A program made the translations under genes and the position numbers. The notes under the pieces are model-generated. The model was not told where the DNA came from. It saw only the letters and a program-made list of their open reading frames with translations, and searched no databases. From JBHGBM01 sp041946965 (GTDB taxonomy: Bacteria; Acidobacteriota; Terriglobia; Bryobacterales; Bryobacteraceae), in the NCBI GenBank assembly GCA_041946965.1, contig JBHGBM010000012.1, positions 21,413 to 85,412 on the forward strand: a stretch of 64,000 nt of DNA, read 5' to 3'. Each line of letters begins with the position of its first letter. Within the stretch, counting starts at the first letter, position 1. Shown in pieces: positions 16,512-25,487 of the stretch.

Positions 16512-17634
16512 GGTTCAGCAGCCCCTCCGGATCGAACATGCGCTTGACCCGCTTCATGATCTCGAGGTCCTCGCCAGGGGAGGGCCACAGCTCGAAGTTG
16601 CGTTTCTGCCGCTCGGGAGCGAACTCGATCACGGGCCGCCAGCCGCGTTTCACCGCTTCACCGGCGAAGGCGGAGGCGAACTCCAGGTAGCGGAAGCCCG
16701 CGTACACTACGCCGGCGCCGCCGCGCGCCACGGCCGCGCCCCCGGCGGCCTCCATAACGGCGGCCACGTCCTTCAGCGCGCACCCCACCCGCACCACGGC
16801 GCCATCCGGGTTCGCCGTCAGGTACTGCGGGACGAAGTTGACGATGGCGCGCCAGAGCGCGGTCTCATGCGCACCCTCGAACGCGCGGCCATCGCCGAAC
16901 GCGGCCAGCTCGCGCTCGTAACGGGACACCACGGCCTCGTTGCCGCCTGCCTGCACGGCCAACGTCCAGCCCTCCGCGCCCAGTTCCCTGGACACCTCGG
17001 GGCTCAGCACGTCCAGCGCCTCCGGCTGCAACACGCTCTTGAGGATCCCCATGCGCGCCCGGTCGGCTTCGCGCGCGTCCGGGAACGCCACCAGAAAGCT
17101 GCGCTCCCGCGTGGGCTTGGGCGTCACTTTGAAGTTGACCACGGCGATGGCGGCCAGCGTTCCGAACGAGCCGATCAGCAGCTTGGCCATGTCCAGCCCG
17201 GCTACGTTCTTGACCACCATGCCCCCGGTCTGTGCCAGGCGGCCGTCGATCAGGGCGAACTTCATCCCGATCACCATGTCGCGGGCCGTGCCGTAGAGGC
17301 GCCGCCGCGGCCCGCTGGTATTGGCCGCCACCACGCCGCCCACGGTGGCTTCCTCGCCGAAGGGCGGATCGAGGGGGATCATCTGCTTCTTTTCCGCCAG
17401 CACGCGCACCAGTTCGCGCCAGCGCATCCCGGCGCACACGCTGATAGTGAGGTCGCCCGGTTCGTATTGCACGATGCCGCCCAGCCCGGCGGTGGAGATG
17501 ACCACCTCGGCTTCGGGCAGAGGTCCGGCCATGCGGCGCTTGGAGCCCGCGCCATTCAGCGCCACCGTCTGCTTGCGCGAGCCCGCCGAGCCGAGCGCTT
17601 CAGCCAGCTCGCCGGGAGTTTGGGGCGTCAGCAC
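16486..17634 (-). CDS. glcE: Glycolate oxidase FAD-binding subunit
   Basis: 382 residues with a PCMH-type FAD domain: LNGAGSKRRMAGPLP near the N-terminus, GIVQYEPGDLTISVCAGM, FGEEATVGGVVAANTSGP and GMVVKNVAGLDMAKLLIGSFG. It is the shorter GlcE partner of GlcD/GlcF. The start is GTG 17632-17634; TAACCT lies exactly 6 nt upstream and could drive a leaderless message, although GAAGGT directly before the GTG is also SD-like. It is 14 bp behind the holin-like gene on the same strand. Confidence 0.88.
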   Translation of the reverse strand: MLTPQTPGELAEALGSAGSRKQTVALNGAGSKRRMAGPLPEAEVVISTAGLGGIVQYEPGDLTISVCAGMRWRELVRVLAEKKQMIPLDPPFGEEATVGGVVAANTSGPRRRLYGTARDMVIGMKFALIDGRLAQTGGMVVKNVAGLDMAKLLIGSFGTLAAIAVVNFKVTPKPTRERSFLVAFPDAREADRARMGILKSVLQPEALDVLSPEVSRELGAEGWTLAVQAGGNEAVVSRYERELAAFGDGRAFEGAHETALWRAIVNFVPQYLTANPDGAVVRVGCALKDVAAVMEAAGGAAVARGGAGVVYAGFRYLEFASAFAGEAVKRGWRPVIEFAPERQKRNFELWPSPGEDLEIMKRVKRMFDPEGLLNRGRMYGRI

Positions 17635-17648
17635 ACCTTCAGGTTAGT

Positions 17649-17990
17649 TCAAAAGACGAGGTGGCGGAGCACGGTGGTCAGAATCGTGAGCACCAGTGAG
17701 CCGAGCACCGCTGAGAGGCAGCCCTTCACCTCGAATCCGGGAACCAGAGCCGCCGCCAGTTTCAGCAGAAGCGCGTTGATCACCAGCAAGAAAAGCCCGA
17801 GCGTCAGAATGGTGAGCGGGAAGGTGACGATCTTCAGCACGAGCCCGATCGTCCCGTTCACCACCGCAATCACCACCGTGGCGATCATAGCCCGGCCGAA
17901 GCCCGCCACCGTAATGCCCGGAATGATCTGGGCCACCAGCCACAGCGCGAACGCGGCGATCAGCCAGCTCACCAGAATATGGATCAGCAC
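17649..17990 (-). CDS. Phage-holin-4-superfamily membrane protein
   Basis: 113 residues and almost entirely hydrophobic, with four predicted helices and the family pattern of a Gly-rich turn (QIIPGITVAGF) and VNGTIGLVLKIVTFPLTILTLG. These proteins are common chromosomal membrane proteins in bacteria despite the phage name; there are no phage genes nearby. The start is GTG 17988-17990, preceded at exactly 6 nt by TACAAT with no SD, a strong case for a leaderless promoter. It appears to lead the operon with glcE and glcF. Confidence 0.8.
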   Translation of the reverse strand: MLIHILVSWLIAAFALWLVAQIIPGITVAGFGRAMIATVVIAVVNGTIGLVLKIVTFPLTILTLGLFLLVINALLLKLAAALVPGFEVKGCLSAVLGSLVLTILTTVLRHLVF

Positions 17991-18002
17991 GGTGCGATTG
18001 TA
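17988..18002 (-). promoter_or_regulatory. Candidate leaderless -10 element of the holin-glc operon
   Basis: TACAAT on the minus strand (plus 17997-18002) ends 6 nt before GTG 17988-17990. A transcript starting about 7 nt after the hexamer would begin at the start codon. Confidence 0.45.
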
Positions 18003-18007
18003 CTATT

Positions 18008-21000
18008 TCAAAAGCCGATCTTCAGCCCGAGTTGGAATTGCCTCGGGTCGAAGGCCGACGTGAAGGCAAACGGAGTGGTCGGCGCCCCGCGGCGGCCGGC
18101 TATGGGCTGCGGCAGATCCGACAGGCGCACTTCGCCCACGGTGTTGTTCACCGTGCGGAAATTCGTCCGGTTGAGGAGGTTGAATCCCTCAGCCGTGAAC
18201 TGCACGTAGCGCTTGCCGTCCACTCCGAAACCGAACCGCCGGGAGACACGTAGATCCGCGCTCACATAGCCCGGGCCGCGTCCGATGTTCCGCCCCGCTC
18301 CGAAGGGGCGGTGAGTGGTCGTGTGGCGATCGCCCAGATTATCGAAACCGGCCAGCAGGTTGAACGGCCGTCCGGAGTTCGCGCTCAGAATGGGCGAGAG
18401 CGTCAGCCCCCAACCGGGCTCCACCACGCCGCTGGCCACGAAGCGATGGCGCTGGTCGAAGCTGGAAAGCGCCCGTTCGGCCCGCGCGTTCAATTGATCG
18501 TGCGGCTCGAAGTCGCTGTTGAAGTCGGTCACCTCGTCGATGGCTTTCGAGAACGTGTAGTGGGCGTTCAGGCTGAAATGCGAGCGGAAGCGGCGCCCGG
18601 CCTGCAAAGTCAGCGCGTGGTAGAACGAGTTCGCCGTGGACTCGAGCACGTTGTTTTGCAGCAGCATGGGATCCCGGAAGCCGAATACGGGCTGGTCCGC
18701 CGCCGTGCGGCCGGCGTAGTAGAGGTTGCGGTCGAGCATGCGCGTCAGCCGCGCGCCGCGGTTGAAGGTGTACCCGGCCGAGAACGCCATGTCCCCGATC
18801 GCCCGTTCCACTTCCAGGCTGGCCTGATGCGAGTAGGGATCCACGTAGTCGGACGCGATGCCGAAGATCACCCGGCCGAAGGATTGCGGCCCCGGCCGCA
18901 GCCCTACCTGCGCGATGTCCTCGCGGGTGATAGTCCGCCGCCCCAGCACGCCCTGCGCGCGCAGGGTCTGGTACACGTCGAAGGACGTCAGGGGGCGTCC
19001 CGTGAGGGGATTGTTGAGTCCCGGCAGCGCCTGCGCGGTGATGGCCGCCTGAGCGATCTGAATGCCGTCGAGGGTGGCCGGAAGGTTGGCGATCTGAGCG
19101 TTGATCTGCCCGTAGTAGATGCCGTAGCCGCCGCGCACCACGGTCTTGCCGTTCTCCGACGGGGTCCACGCGAAACCCACGCGGGGCGCGATGTTGTTAC
19201 CGTCGGTCTTGACCGGCTGCGGCGGGCTCTCCAGGTCGTAGCGCACGCCCACGTTCAGAGTAAGCCGCTTGGCGGCCCTCCAGGAGTCCTGTGCGAAAAA
19301 CGCGTAGCGTTTGAACCACACCCTCCAGTTGGGATCCCCGAAGCCCTGCTGGTAGAGCACGGGCAAGCCCAGGTTGAAGGCCTGGAGCGCCGAGATGGGC
19401 ACCTGAAGGTTGGCTGCCAGCCGCGGCTGTCCGATGGCGGTGAGCGCTCCCGCAACCGCCGCCGTCGCGTTGGGATCCCCCGTCAGCATCGGCAGCAGCG
19501 CGCCGAGCGGCACCTGCTCGCCGAAAAGGAACCGCCCGCCGAAGAACGTCTCCGACCGCACCACGTCCCGCACGGGATTGATGTCAACCCCGAATTTCAG
19601 GGCGTGCCGCCCGGAAGCATACCCGAGGTGCTGCTGCACCTGGTAGTGGCGCTCGAAGCCGCTCGAGGGCAGGAAGATCTCGCGCCCGAAAGAGCCGAAG
19701 CCCGTGATGGTGATATCGGGGCCGATCCCGTCGGTAGGCGTGACGGCCAGCCGGTTGTAGGCGAACATGAGGCGGGTCTCCGCGATCCAACTCCCTCCCA
19801 GCATGCGGGTGTTGCCGAACGCCAGGGTGCCGTCGGTGCCGGCGATCGACCGGCCGCGGTTGAAGCCGATGAGCGCGCCAAACTGGGCGTTCTGGTTGGC
19901 GCTGTCAGTCAGGTTCCCGCGCAGGAACATCTGGTCCCTGGCGCTCCAGTGATGATCGAACCGCAGGGAGAACTGGTTGACCGCCTCGCCGAACGGGAAC
20001 ACGCCGCTGTTGGCATTGAACAGCCGCACGGTATCGGGGAAGTTGTCGGTGATCAGGTAGCGGCGCATGGCTGTACCCAAGTCGCGCAACTGCGGCACGC
20101 GGTCGAACACGTCGGCAAGCTGTTGCTGCGAGGGCGTGAGCCGGCTGAAGGCGCTGCGGTCCTGCAAAATGGGCACGAACGCGGTTTCGTGCCGGTCGAG
20201 CCTCTCAAAGGCGGAGAACAGGAAGGTGCGGTCGCGCTTCAGCGGGCCGCCGGCGGCCGCTCCGTACTGCCCCCGGGTAAACGCCGATTTGCCCGGATCG
20301 AAGAAGTTGCGCGCCTGGATCTCGCGGTGCCGCAGAAAACCGAACAGATCCCCGTGCAGTTCGTTGGTGCCCGAGCGGGTGACGATGTTTATGGCGCCGC
20401 CCACCGAGCCGCCGAACTCCGCGGCGAAGCTGTTGCGGTTGACCTGGAACTCCTGCACGGCCTCCTGGCTGACCGAGGGGCGCACGCCGCCGGAGTTGTA
20501 GTAGTTCGCCAGGCCGTCGATGGTGAAGGCGTTGCCGCGCCCGTTACCGCCGCCGAAGCTGAGTCCGGAGTGCGGCGTCTGGGCCACGCGGAAGTCGGTA
20601 TCGTCCACCAGGTCGCTGGTCTCCACCACTCCCGGCGAGAGCAACGCGAAGTCCAGGTAGTTGCGCCGGTTGATCGGCAGCGACTCCATTCGCCGCAGGT
20701 CGATGCTGCTGGCCTGCTGGCTCCGCTCCGTGTCCACCACGGGGGCCTCGGCGGAGATGGTGATCTCCGTGCTGATGGCGCCCACCTCCATCACCGTGCG
20801 CAGAACGCGGGTCTCGCCCACCCGCACTTCCACGCCCTCGGTCACGCTGGTGTTGAAGCCGGCCGCCTCGACGCGCACCTTGTAAGCCCCCGGCTCGAGA
20901 AGCGGTACCCGGTAGGCACCTTCGCTATCCGCGACTGCGGAGCGCGATATGCCCCGCTGCGGATCGGAAACGGTGATTTGTGCGCCCACAATCGCGCCGC

Positions 21001-21109
21001 CGGCCTGATCCAAAACACTGCCCTTCAGGTCGCCTGCGTGAGCCTGAGTCTGTGCCCACACGACCGGCGCGCCGAGACATGCCAGAACGATCAATTCTGC
21101 GATTCGCAT
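18008..21109 (-). CDS. TonB-dependent receptor with carboxypeptidase-regulatory plug extension
   Basis: 1033 residues. A signal peptide ends near VWAQTQA, followed by a carboxypeptidase-regulatory-like beta-sandwich (DLKGSVLDQAGGAIVGAQIT, roughly 28-115), a plug domain (ESLPINRRNYLDFALLSPG, FGGGNGRGNAFTIDGL), and a long C-terminal beta-barrel ending in aromatic Phe (GLKIGF). This is the Oar-like architecture that is highly amplified in Acidobacteria, thought to import oligosaccharides or other large ligands across the outer membrane. No adjacent SusD-like or glycosidase gene defines the ligand. A GGGGG-containing ribosome site precedes the ATG. Confidence 0.92.
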   Translation of the reverse strand: MRIAELIVLACLGAPVVWAQTQAHAGDLKGSVLDQAGGAIVGAQITVSDPQRGISRSAVADSEGAYRVPLLEPGAYKVRVEAAGFNTSVTEGVEVRVGETRVLRTVMEVGAISTEITISAEAPVVDTERSQQASSIDLRRMESLPINRRNYLDFALLSPGVVETSDLVDDTDFRVAQTPHSGLSFGGGNGRGNAFTIDGLANYYNSGGVRPSVSQEAVQEFQVNRNSFAAEFGGSVGGAINIVTRSGTNELHGDLFGFLRHREIQARNFFDPGKSAFTRGQYGAAAGGPLKRDRTFLFSAFERLDRHETAFVPILQDRSAFSRLTPSQQQLADVFDRVPQLRDLGTAMRRYLITDNFPDTVRLFNANSGVFPFGEAVNQFSLRFDHHWSARDQMFLRGNLTDSANQNAQFGALIGFNRGRSIAGTDGTLAFGNTRMLGGSWIAETRLMFAYNRLAVTPTDGIGPDITITGFGSFGREIFLPSSGFERHYQVQQHLGYASGRHALKFGVDINPVRDVVRSETFFGGRFLFGEQVPLGALLPMLTGDPNATAAVAGALTAIGQPRLAANLQVPISALQAFNLGLPVLYQQGFGDPNWRVWFKRYAFFAQDSWRAAKRLTLNVGVRYDLESPPQPVKTDGNNIAPRVGFAWTPSENGKTVVRGGYGIYYGQINAQIANLPATLDGIQIAQAAITAQALPGLNNPLTGRPLTSFDVYQTLRAQGVLGRRTITREDIAQVGLRPGPQSFGRVIFGIASDYVDPYSHQASLEVERAIGDMAFSAGYTFNRGARLTRMLDRNLYYAGRTAADQPVFGFRDPMLLQNNVLESTANSFYHALTLQAGRRFRSHFSLNAHYTFSKAIDEVTDFNSDFEPHDQLNARAERALSSFDQRHRFVASGVVEPGWGLTLSPILSANSGRPFNLLAGFDNLGDRHTTTHRPFGAGRNIGRGPGYVSADLRVSRRFGFGVDGKRYVQFTAEGFNLLNRTNFRTVNNTVGEVRLSDLPQPIAGRRGAPTTPFAFTSAFDPRQFQLGLKIGF

Positions 21110-21133
21110 CCCGCAACCCCCAATGTCCGGTAA

Positions 21134-21141
21134 AGTATACT
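21134..21141. promoter_or_regulatory. Palindromic -10-like AGTATACT between divergent genes
   Basis: AGTATACT is self-complementary, so TATACT reads on both strands in the 53-bp gap between the TonB receptor and the ceramidase-like gene. It lies 24 nt and 21 nt from the two start codons, which fits normal short leaders. Confidence 0.35.
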
Positions 21142-21162
21142 AAATCAAGCCGGGTGACTGCT

Positions 21163-22509
21163 ATGCGAATGATGCCGTTTTTAGCAATGGTATCCAGCTT
21201 AACCGCGATGGCGGCGGAATACAAGGCGGGTGTAGCTGCTAAAGTGATCACACCCCCCGAGCCGATCTACATGTCAGGGTACGCTTCCCGGACGCACCCC
21301 TCCGAGGGGGTGGTGATGGACCTGAAGGCGAAAGCCCTGGCACTGGAGGATGCCAAGGGCGTGCGAGCCGTGGTTGTCACAGCCGACGTCATCGGTTACC
21401 CGCGCTCGTTCACCGACCCGCTGGCGGCGCGCATCCTGAAAGCGTACGGAATCTCGCGTTCGAACCTGGTATTTAACGCTTCCCACACGCACACGGGACC
21501 GCTGATCGGGGAAAACCTTGAGATCATGTTCGAGCTTTCGCCCCAGGAACAGGGGGTGGTTAACCGCTACGCCCGCAAGCTGGCCGATGACATCTTCACC
21601 GTGGTGGGCGCCGCCCTGGCAGACCTCCAGCCCGCCAGTTTGTCCCTGGGGCATGGGCGGGCCACGTTCGGCGTCAACCGCCGCAGGCCGACGCCGAAGG
21701 GCTACCAGATTAACGTGAATCCAGAGGGGCCTACGGACCCCGATGTGCCGGTGTTGAAAATCACAACACCCGACGGAAAGCTGCGCGCCGTCCTGTTCGG
21801 CTATGCCTGCCACAACACCACCATGACGGGTGAGCATTGCCGGCTCAGCGGCGACTACGCCGGCTTCGCCCAGGCCGAAATCGAACGGGCCAACCCCGGA
21901 GCCACGGCTATGTTCCTGGAGCTCTGCGGCGCGGACCAGAACCCCAATCCGCGCAGCACCGTGGAGCTTGCCACGCAGCACGGGACCACGCTGGGAGCCG
22001 AGGTGAACCGGGTGCTGGGCGGTGCATTCGCTCCGGTGCGCGGCCGGATCAAGGGCGCCTACCAGGTGGTGGACCTGGCGTTTGCGTACCACACCCGCGC
22101 CAAGTTCGAAGAACTGCTTAAAGACGCCAACAAGTGGAAGGTCCGTAACGCCAGGAGACAGCTCGCCTTCTACGACCAGCGCCGGCCGCTGCGCAGCTAT
22201 CCCTACCCGGTGCAGGCCATCGCCATCGGCAAGGATTTCACGCTGCTGGCGCTGGGCGGCGAGGTGGTGGTGGACTACAGCCTGCGCGCCAAGAAAACCT
22301 TCGGCGACAAGAACCTGGTGGTGGCCGGCTATTCCAACGACGTGATGGCCTACATCCCGTCGGCGCGCGTGCTCAAGGAAGGCGGCTACGAGGCCAACGA
22401 CAGCATGACCTACTACGGGATGCCCGGTCCCTGGCAGGACGACGTGGAAGACCGTGTCTTCGGCGCCATCGAGAAAGTCATGAAGCGGGTCGGCCGGAGC
22501 AGGATCTGA
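21163..22509 (+). CDS. Neutral/alkaline ceramidase-like protein, exported
   Basis: 448 residues starting at ATG 21163 (MRMMPFLAMVSSLTAMAAE, a signal peptide). The frame is open upstream but overlaps the TonB receptor. The body matches the N-terminal domain of neutral ceramidase family proteins: AKVITPPEPIYMSGYA, NLVFNASHTHTGP (zinc His pair), FGYACHNTTMTG and LSGDYAGFAQ. Proteins of this short form are frequent in Acidobacteria and Planctomycetes; few have proven ceramidase activity, so the substrate is open. The stop is 1 bp before the following aldo/keto reductase, so the two are cotranscribed. Confidence 0.8.
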   Translation: MRMMPFLAMVSSLTAMAAEYKAGVAAKVITPPEPIYMSGYASRTHPSEGVVMDLKAKALALEDAKGVRAVVVTADVIGYPRSFTDPLAARILKAYGISRSNLVFNASHTHTGPLIGENLEIMFELSPQEQGVVNRYARKLADDIFTVVGAALADLQPASLSLGHGRATFGVNRRRPTPKGYQINVNPEGPTDPDVPVLKITTPDGKLRAVLFGYACHNTTMTGEHCRLSGDYAGFAQAEIERANPGATAMFLELCGADQNPNPRSTVELATQHGTTLGAEVNRVLGGAFAPVRGRIKGAYQVVDLAFAYHTRAKFEELLKDANKWKVRNARRQLAFYDQRRPLRSYPYPVQAIAIGKDFTLLALGGEVVVDYSLRAKKTFGDKNLVVAGYSNDVMAYIPSARVLKEGGYEANDSMTYYGMPGPWQDDVEDRVFGAIEKVMKRVGRSRI

Positions 22510-22510
22510 T

Positions 22511-23308
22511 ATGTGGAACAAGTTCCGCACCGCGACGCTGGGGAAGCTGCCCACGCCCGTGTGCCGTTTGGGGCTTTCGGCATCCTACTGGCCGGGCAAA
22601 CAAGCGGTGTTCCGCGCCATCGACCAGGGCGTGAATTACTTTTTCATGTACGGCTTTGACGGCCAGATGACGCGCGCGCTGCGGGAAGTGCTGCCCGGCC
22701 GCCGCGAGCAGTTCGTGGTGGCCTCCGGCGCTTACAACCTGATCTGGATGCAGCAGGACTTGCGCCGGGCGCTGGAGAAGCGCCTGCGGCAGCTTCGCAC
22801 CGACTACCTGGACGTGTTTCTCTTCCTCGGCGTGATGAAGCCGGAGCACATCACCCCGAAAGTGCGCGACCAGATGGAGGAACTACGCCACGATCCGCGC
22901 GTGCGGGCGGTCGGGATGTCCTGCCACGACCGCGTGTTCGCGGGCAACATGGCCGCGCAGGGCGCGCTGGACGTGCTCATGATCCGCTACAACGCCGCCC
23001 ACCGCGGCGCGGAGCGGGAGATCTTCCCACAACTGGCGGCGCATCGGCCCGGCGTGGTCAGCTACACCGCCACGCGCTGGCGCAAGCTGCTGATGCGGCC
23101 CCGCGGATGGAAGGGCGCCCTGCCCACGGCGCCGCAGGCCTACCGCTTCGTCCTGAGCAACCCGCACGTGGACGTGTGCATGACCGCGCCCTCGAACCTG
23201 AAGCAGCTCGAACAGAACCTGGCGGCGCTCAGCGCGGGCCCGCTCCCGGAAGACGAGATGCGCTTCATGCGGGAGTTCGGCGACACCGTGCACGGCTACT
23301 TCATGTAG
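22511..23308 (+). CDS. Aldo/keto reductase family protein
   Basis: 265 residues with a TIM-barrel AKR pattern: LGLSASYWPGKQAVFRAID, GVNYFFMYGFDG (the Tyr position of the catalytic tetrad retained, the usual Asp replaced by Asn-Tyr), LRQLRTDYLDVFLFLG and VRAVGMSCHDR. The His of the tetrad is not evident in DVFLFLG, so chemistry may differ from classic reductases. It follows the ceramidase-like gene with a 1-bp gap. The function in this pair is unknown. Confidence 0.75.
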   Translation: MWNKFRTATLGKLPTPVCRLGLSASYWPGKQAVFRAIDQGVNYFFMYGFDGQMTRALREVLPGRREQFVVASGAYNLIWMQQDLRRALEKRLRQLRTDYLDVFLFLGVMKPEHITPKVRDQMEELRHDPRVRAVGMSCHDRVFAGNMAAQGALDVLMIRYNAAHRGAEREIFPQLAAHRPGVVSYTATRWRKLLMRPRGWKGALPTAPQAYRFVLSNPHVDVCMTAPSNLKQLEQNLAALSAGPLPEDEMRFMREFGDTVHGYFM

Positions 23309-23395
23309 CCCGCCGCTCGGCCCGCTGCGGCCATTGCCCGTGGCGCGAGCCTGCCGCGTGCGGAGACTTCCTCGCGCACCTGCGCGGGTGGTTGC

Positions 23396-24442
23396 TCACG
23401 GGCGTGCGAACAGAGGCGCCACCGAAACCAGCCCGAGGCCGCAGGCGAACAGCACCAGCATGATGGCGACGAGCGATTTCACCCGGGTGTCGGCGCCGGC
23501 GAATTCCTTCCAGACCAGCAATCCCCAGAGCGCGCTGACCATGGTGGCGCCCTGCCCGATGGCATAACTCACCGCCGGGCCCACATGGACCTCCTCCGGC
23601 GCGCTGGCGGCCACGAAGCTGGAAATGGTGCCGGTGTACCAGATGATGCCGCCCAGAATCCCCATGACGTGCTGCTGGAAGCGGCCGCGGAAGTAATCCA
23701 GAATCTCGATGGGCGGGCCTTCCACGGGCAGGTTCATGAAGAACAGGTTGAACACGAACGTAGAGGCGAACACGCCCAGCGCGAACACCGCCCCGATAGC
23801 GTACGGCCCCAGGCCGATCTCGCCCTCCTGGCCCTTCATCACCAGCGGGTAGAAGCAGCCCATCAAGACGCCGCTCACCAGGCTCAGGACGATGCCTTTG
23901 GCGCTCACCCGGCGCATGGTGCTCCCGGCCTTGCCCGACTTGGCGAGCTGCTCGTGCCGGATGATCCCCAGGGCCCGGTAAGCCAGCGCATCCACCACGA
24001 TGGCGGCCACAATCACGCCGCAGCCGGCGAACAGGAGGATGGGGTTGCCCTGCGGCCGGATGAGGTAGTTCCAGACCACCCCGATGATGAGCGCCATCCC
24101 GATTCCCACCGGGAAGGCCACCGCCATGCCGGCCACGGAGATGGCCGCCACCAGCAGCATGTTGGCGAGGTTGAACACCACGCCGCCGGCGAAGCCCAGG
24201 GCCCATTGGCGCTTGCCGGCGTGCATCAGGTCATCCATGAAGGAGAACCCGTCGAAGCCCAGCGACCCGAAAGTGAGCGCGTAAATCAGCGCGGCGGCCA
24301 GCACGCCGATGGCGTAGTCGAAATAGAACAGCTCAAAGCGCCACCGGCCGGTGATCTTGAAGGTATTGGCCCATGACCCCCAGCACAGCATTCCGAGAAT
24401 CATCAGCAGCAGCGCGGCGAGGTAAGTCTGCGGAAGCGTCAT
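23396..24442 (-). CDS. GRP-type sugar transporter (DMT superfamily)
   Basis: 348 residues with about ten transmembrane helices. The segments GMLCWGSWANTFKI, FNLANMLLVAAISVAGMAVAFPVGIGMALIIG and LMGCFYPLVMKGQ are characteristic of the glucose/ribose-type (GRP) and L-rhamnose-type permease group. It should import a sugar with protons across the inner membrane. There is no sugar-degradation gene beside it to name the substrate. The gene ends convergent to the aldo/keto reductase with an 87-bp gap in which no gene is seen. Confidence 0.8.
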   Translation of the reverse strand: MTLPQTYLAALLLMILGMLCWGSWANTFKITGRWRFELFYFDYAIGVLAAALIYALTFGSLGFDGFSFMDDLMHAGKRQWALGFAGGVVFNLANMLLVAAISVAGMAVAFPVGIGMALIIGVVWNYLIRPQGNPILLFAGCGVIVAAIVVDALAYRALGIIRHEQLAKSGKAGSTMRRVSAKGIVLSLVSGVLMGCFYPLVMKGQEGEIGLGPYAIGAVFALGVFASTFVFNLFFMNLPVEGPPIEILDYFRGRFQQHVMGILGGIIWYTGTISSFVAASAPEEVHVGPAVSYAIGQGATMVSALWGLLVWKEFAGADTRVKSLVAIMLVLFACGLGLVSVAPLFARP

Positions 24443-24469
24443 AGCGGCTATTCCGTGTGAAACTGTACC

Positions 24470-24484
24470 ACACCGCGGCGGTGT
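24470..24484. terminator. Short hairpin downstream of lysR
   Basis: ACACCG (24470-24475), loop CGG, CGGTGT (24479-24484). It is 5 bp past the lysR stop, with no U-tract; a weak terminator at best. Confidence 0.25.
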
Positions 24485-24489
24485 CCGCG

Positions 24490-25365
24490 CTACTTCCCTT
24501 TGACCAGTTCAAGGAACGCCACCGCGGCGTGGCTCAGGGCGCGGCGGGTGGGGTACACCAGCCGGATCTTGCGCTCCACCTGCAACTCGCGGATGCGCAC
24601 CTCGCACAGCGCCTTCTGCTGGATCTCCATCTCCACGCACATGCGCGGGAGAAACGCCACGCCCTGGTTGTTCTGCACCAGCTTGCGGATGGTCTCGATG
24701 GTGGGCATCTCGACCTCCATGTTCAGGGGCACCTTGTGGGCCTGAAACTCGCGCAAGACCACCTCGCGGTAGGGAGAGATCACGTTGTGCGCGATGAACA
24801 CTTCGGAACCCAGCTCTACGATGGGCACCGTCCTGCGATGCGCGAAGCGGTGGCGGGGTGAAACCACGAAGGTGAGCGAGTCGGTGTAGATCACGCGGCT
24901 GTGCAGCCGCTCGTCGCCCGGGTCGTAGCTGATGACGCCCATCTCCAGGTTGCCGTCGATGATCTCGTTGGGAATCTTGCTGGAAAGGCTGCGCCGGATC
25001 TGCACCTTGATCTTGGGGTACAACCTGCGGTAGCGCTCGATGTGCTGCAACAGGTAAAGCGCGGTGGATTCGTTGGCGCCCACCACCAGCCGGCCGGCGG
25101 AGTGGTCGCGCAGCTCGGCCAGCGCGTTCTCCATCTCCAGGCGCAGGTTTTCGAAGCGGCGGGCATAGTCGAGCACGGCGCGCCCGGCGTCGGTCAGCAT
25201 CAGCTCCTTGCCCGAACGGTCGATCAGCTTTTCGCCCAGCTCGGCCTCCAGCCGCTGCAAGGCGAGGGAAACCGCGGGCTGCGTGCGCAACAGCCGCTCG
25301 GCGGCGCGCGAGAAGCTGCGTTCGGTCGCGATGGCCAGGAAGACCTGGAGGGAGTACAGCTCCAT
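24490..25365 (-). CDS. LysR family transcriptional regulator
   Basis: 291 residues. The N-terminal winged helix-turn-helix (about 1-60) reads MELYSLQVFLAIATERSFS with RTQPAVSLALQRLEAELG as the recognition region; the rest is a periplasmic-binding-like co-inducer domain (RLVVGANESTALYLL, VISPYREVVLREF). It is divergent from leuA across a 137-bp AT-rich gap that contains a palindrome and direct repeats, the usual place for LysR sites, so it probably controls leuABCD and itself. TAAGAT ends exactly 6 nt before its ATG (25363-25365), consistent with a leaderless mRNA. Confidence 0.92.
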   Translation of the reverse strand: MELYSLQVFLAIATERSFSRAAERLLRTQPAVSLALQRLEAELGEKLIDRSGKELMLTDAGRAVLDYARRFENLRLEMENALAELRDHSAGRLVVGANESTALYLLQHIERYRRLYPKIKVQIRRSLSSKIPNEIIDGNLEMGVISYDPGDERLHSRVIYTDSLTFVVSPRHRFAHRRTVPIVELGSEVFIAHNVISPYREVVLREFQAHKVPLNMEVEMPTIETIRKLVQNNQGVAFLPRMCVEMEIQQKALCEVRIRELQVERKIRLVYPTRRALSHAAVAFLELVKGK

Positions 25366-25371
25366 AACGCT

Positions 25372-25377
25372 ATCTTA
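25372..25377 (-). promoter_or_regulatory. Candidate leaderless -10 element of lysR
   Basis: TAAGAT on the minus strand ends 6 nt before ATG 25363-25365, and no SD is present in those 6 nt. It abuts the palindrome at 25380-25397, so a regulator bound there would block this promoter. Confidence 0.4.
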
Positions 25378-25379
25378 TC

Positions 25380-25397
25380 TATGGATCCGAATCCATA
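25380..25397. promoter_or_regulatory. Palindrome in the lysR-leuA gap, probable LysR operator
   Basis: TATGGAT (25380-25386), CCGA, ATCCATA (25391-25397): a perfect 7-bp inverted repeat with a T-N11-A core, the form of LysR-type operators. It lies between the two divergent start regions. Confidence 0.5.
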
Positions 25398-25467
25398 AAT
25401 TTACCAAATTCAGGAGCAGCATTACAAGACCTTATACGTACTACTAAAAATATAAATTTGCCAAATC
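25395..25467. repeat. Imperfect 16-bp direct repeat flanking the leuA promoter
   Basis: ATAAATTTACCAAATT (25395-25410) and ATAAATTTGCCAAATC (25452-25467) match at 14 of 16 positions and start 57 bp apart. The second copy includes the candidate -35 (TTGCCA) of leuA. They may be regulator subsites. Confidence 0.5.
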
Positions 25468-25487
25468 AAACAGGGAGCCGCCATAAT
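25458..25487 (+). promoter_or_regulatory. Candidate leuA promoter
   Basis: TTGCCA (25458-25463) and CATAAT (25482-25487) match 5/6 each with an 18-nt spacer. The start site would be near 25494, leaving a leader of about 10 nt before ATG 25503. Confidence 0.45.

Noticed and set aside
17649..17990. Prophage remnant suggested by the holin-like gene
   Set aside because: No lysin, capsid, integrase or attachment repeats nearby; this holin-4 family is common on chromosomes.
18311..21133. 940-codon open frame on the plus strand
   Set aside because: It is exactly antisense to the TonB receptor, has a His/Arg/Gly-rich composition and no recognisable domain; long antisense frames are expected at this GC content.
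23309..23395. Possible terminator from GCCCGTG / CACGGGC between convergent genes
   Set aside because: The arms are more than 50 nt apart with no U-tract; judged a chance match in GC-rich sequence.
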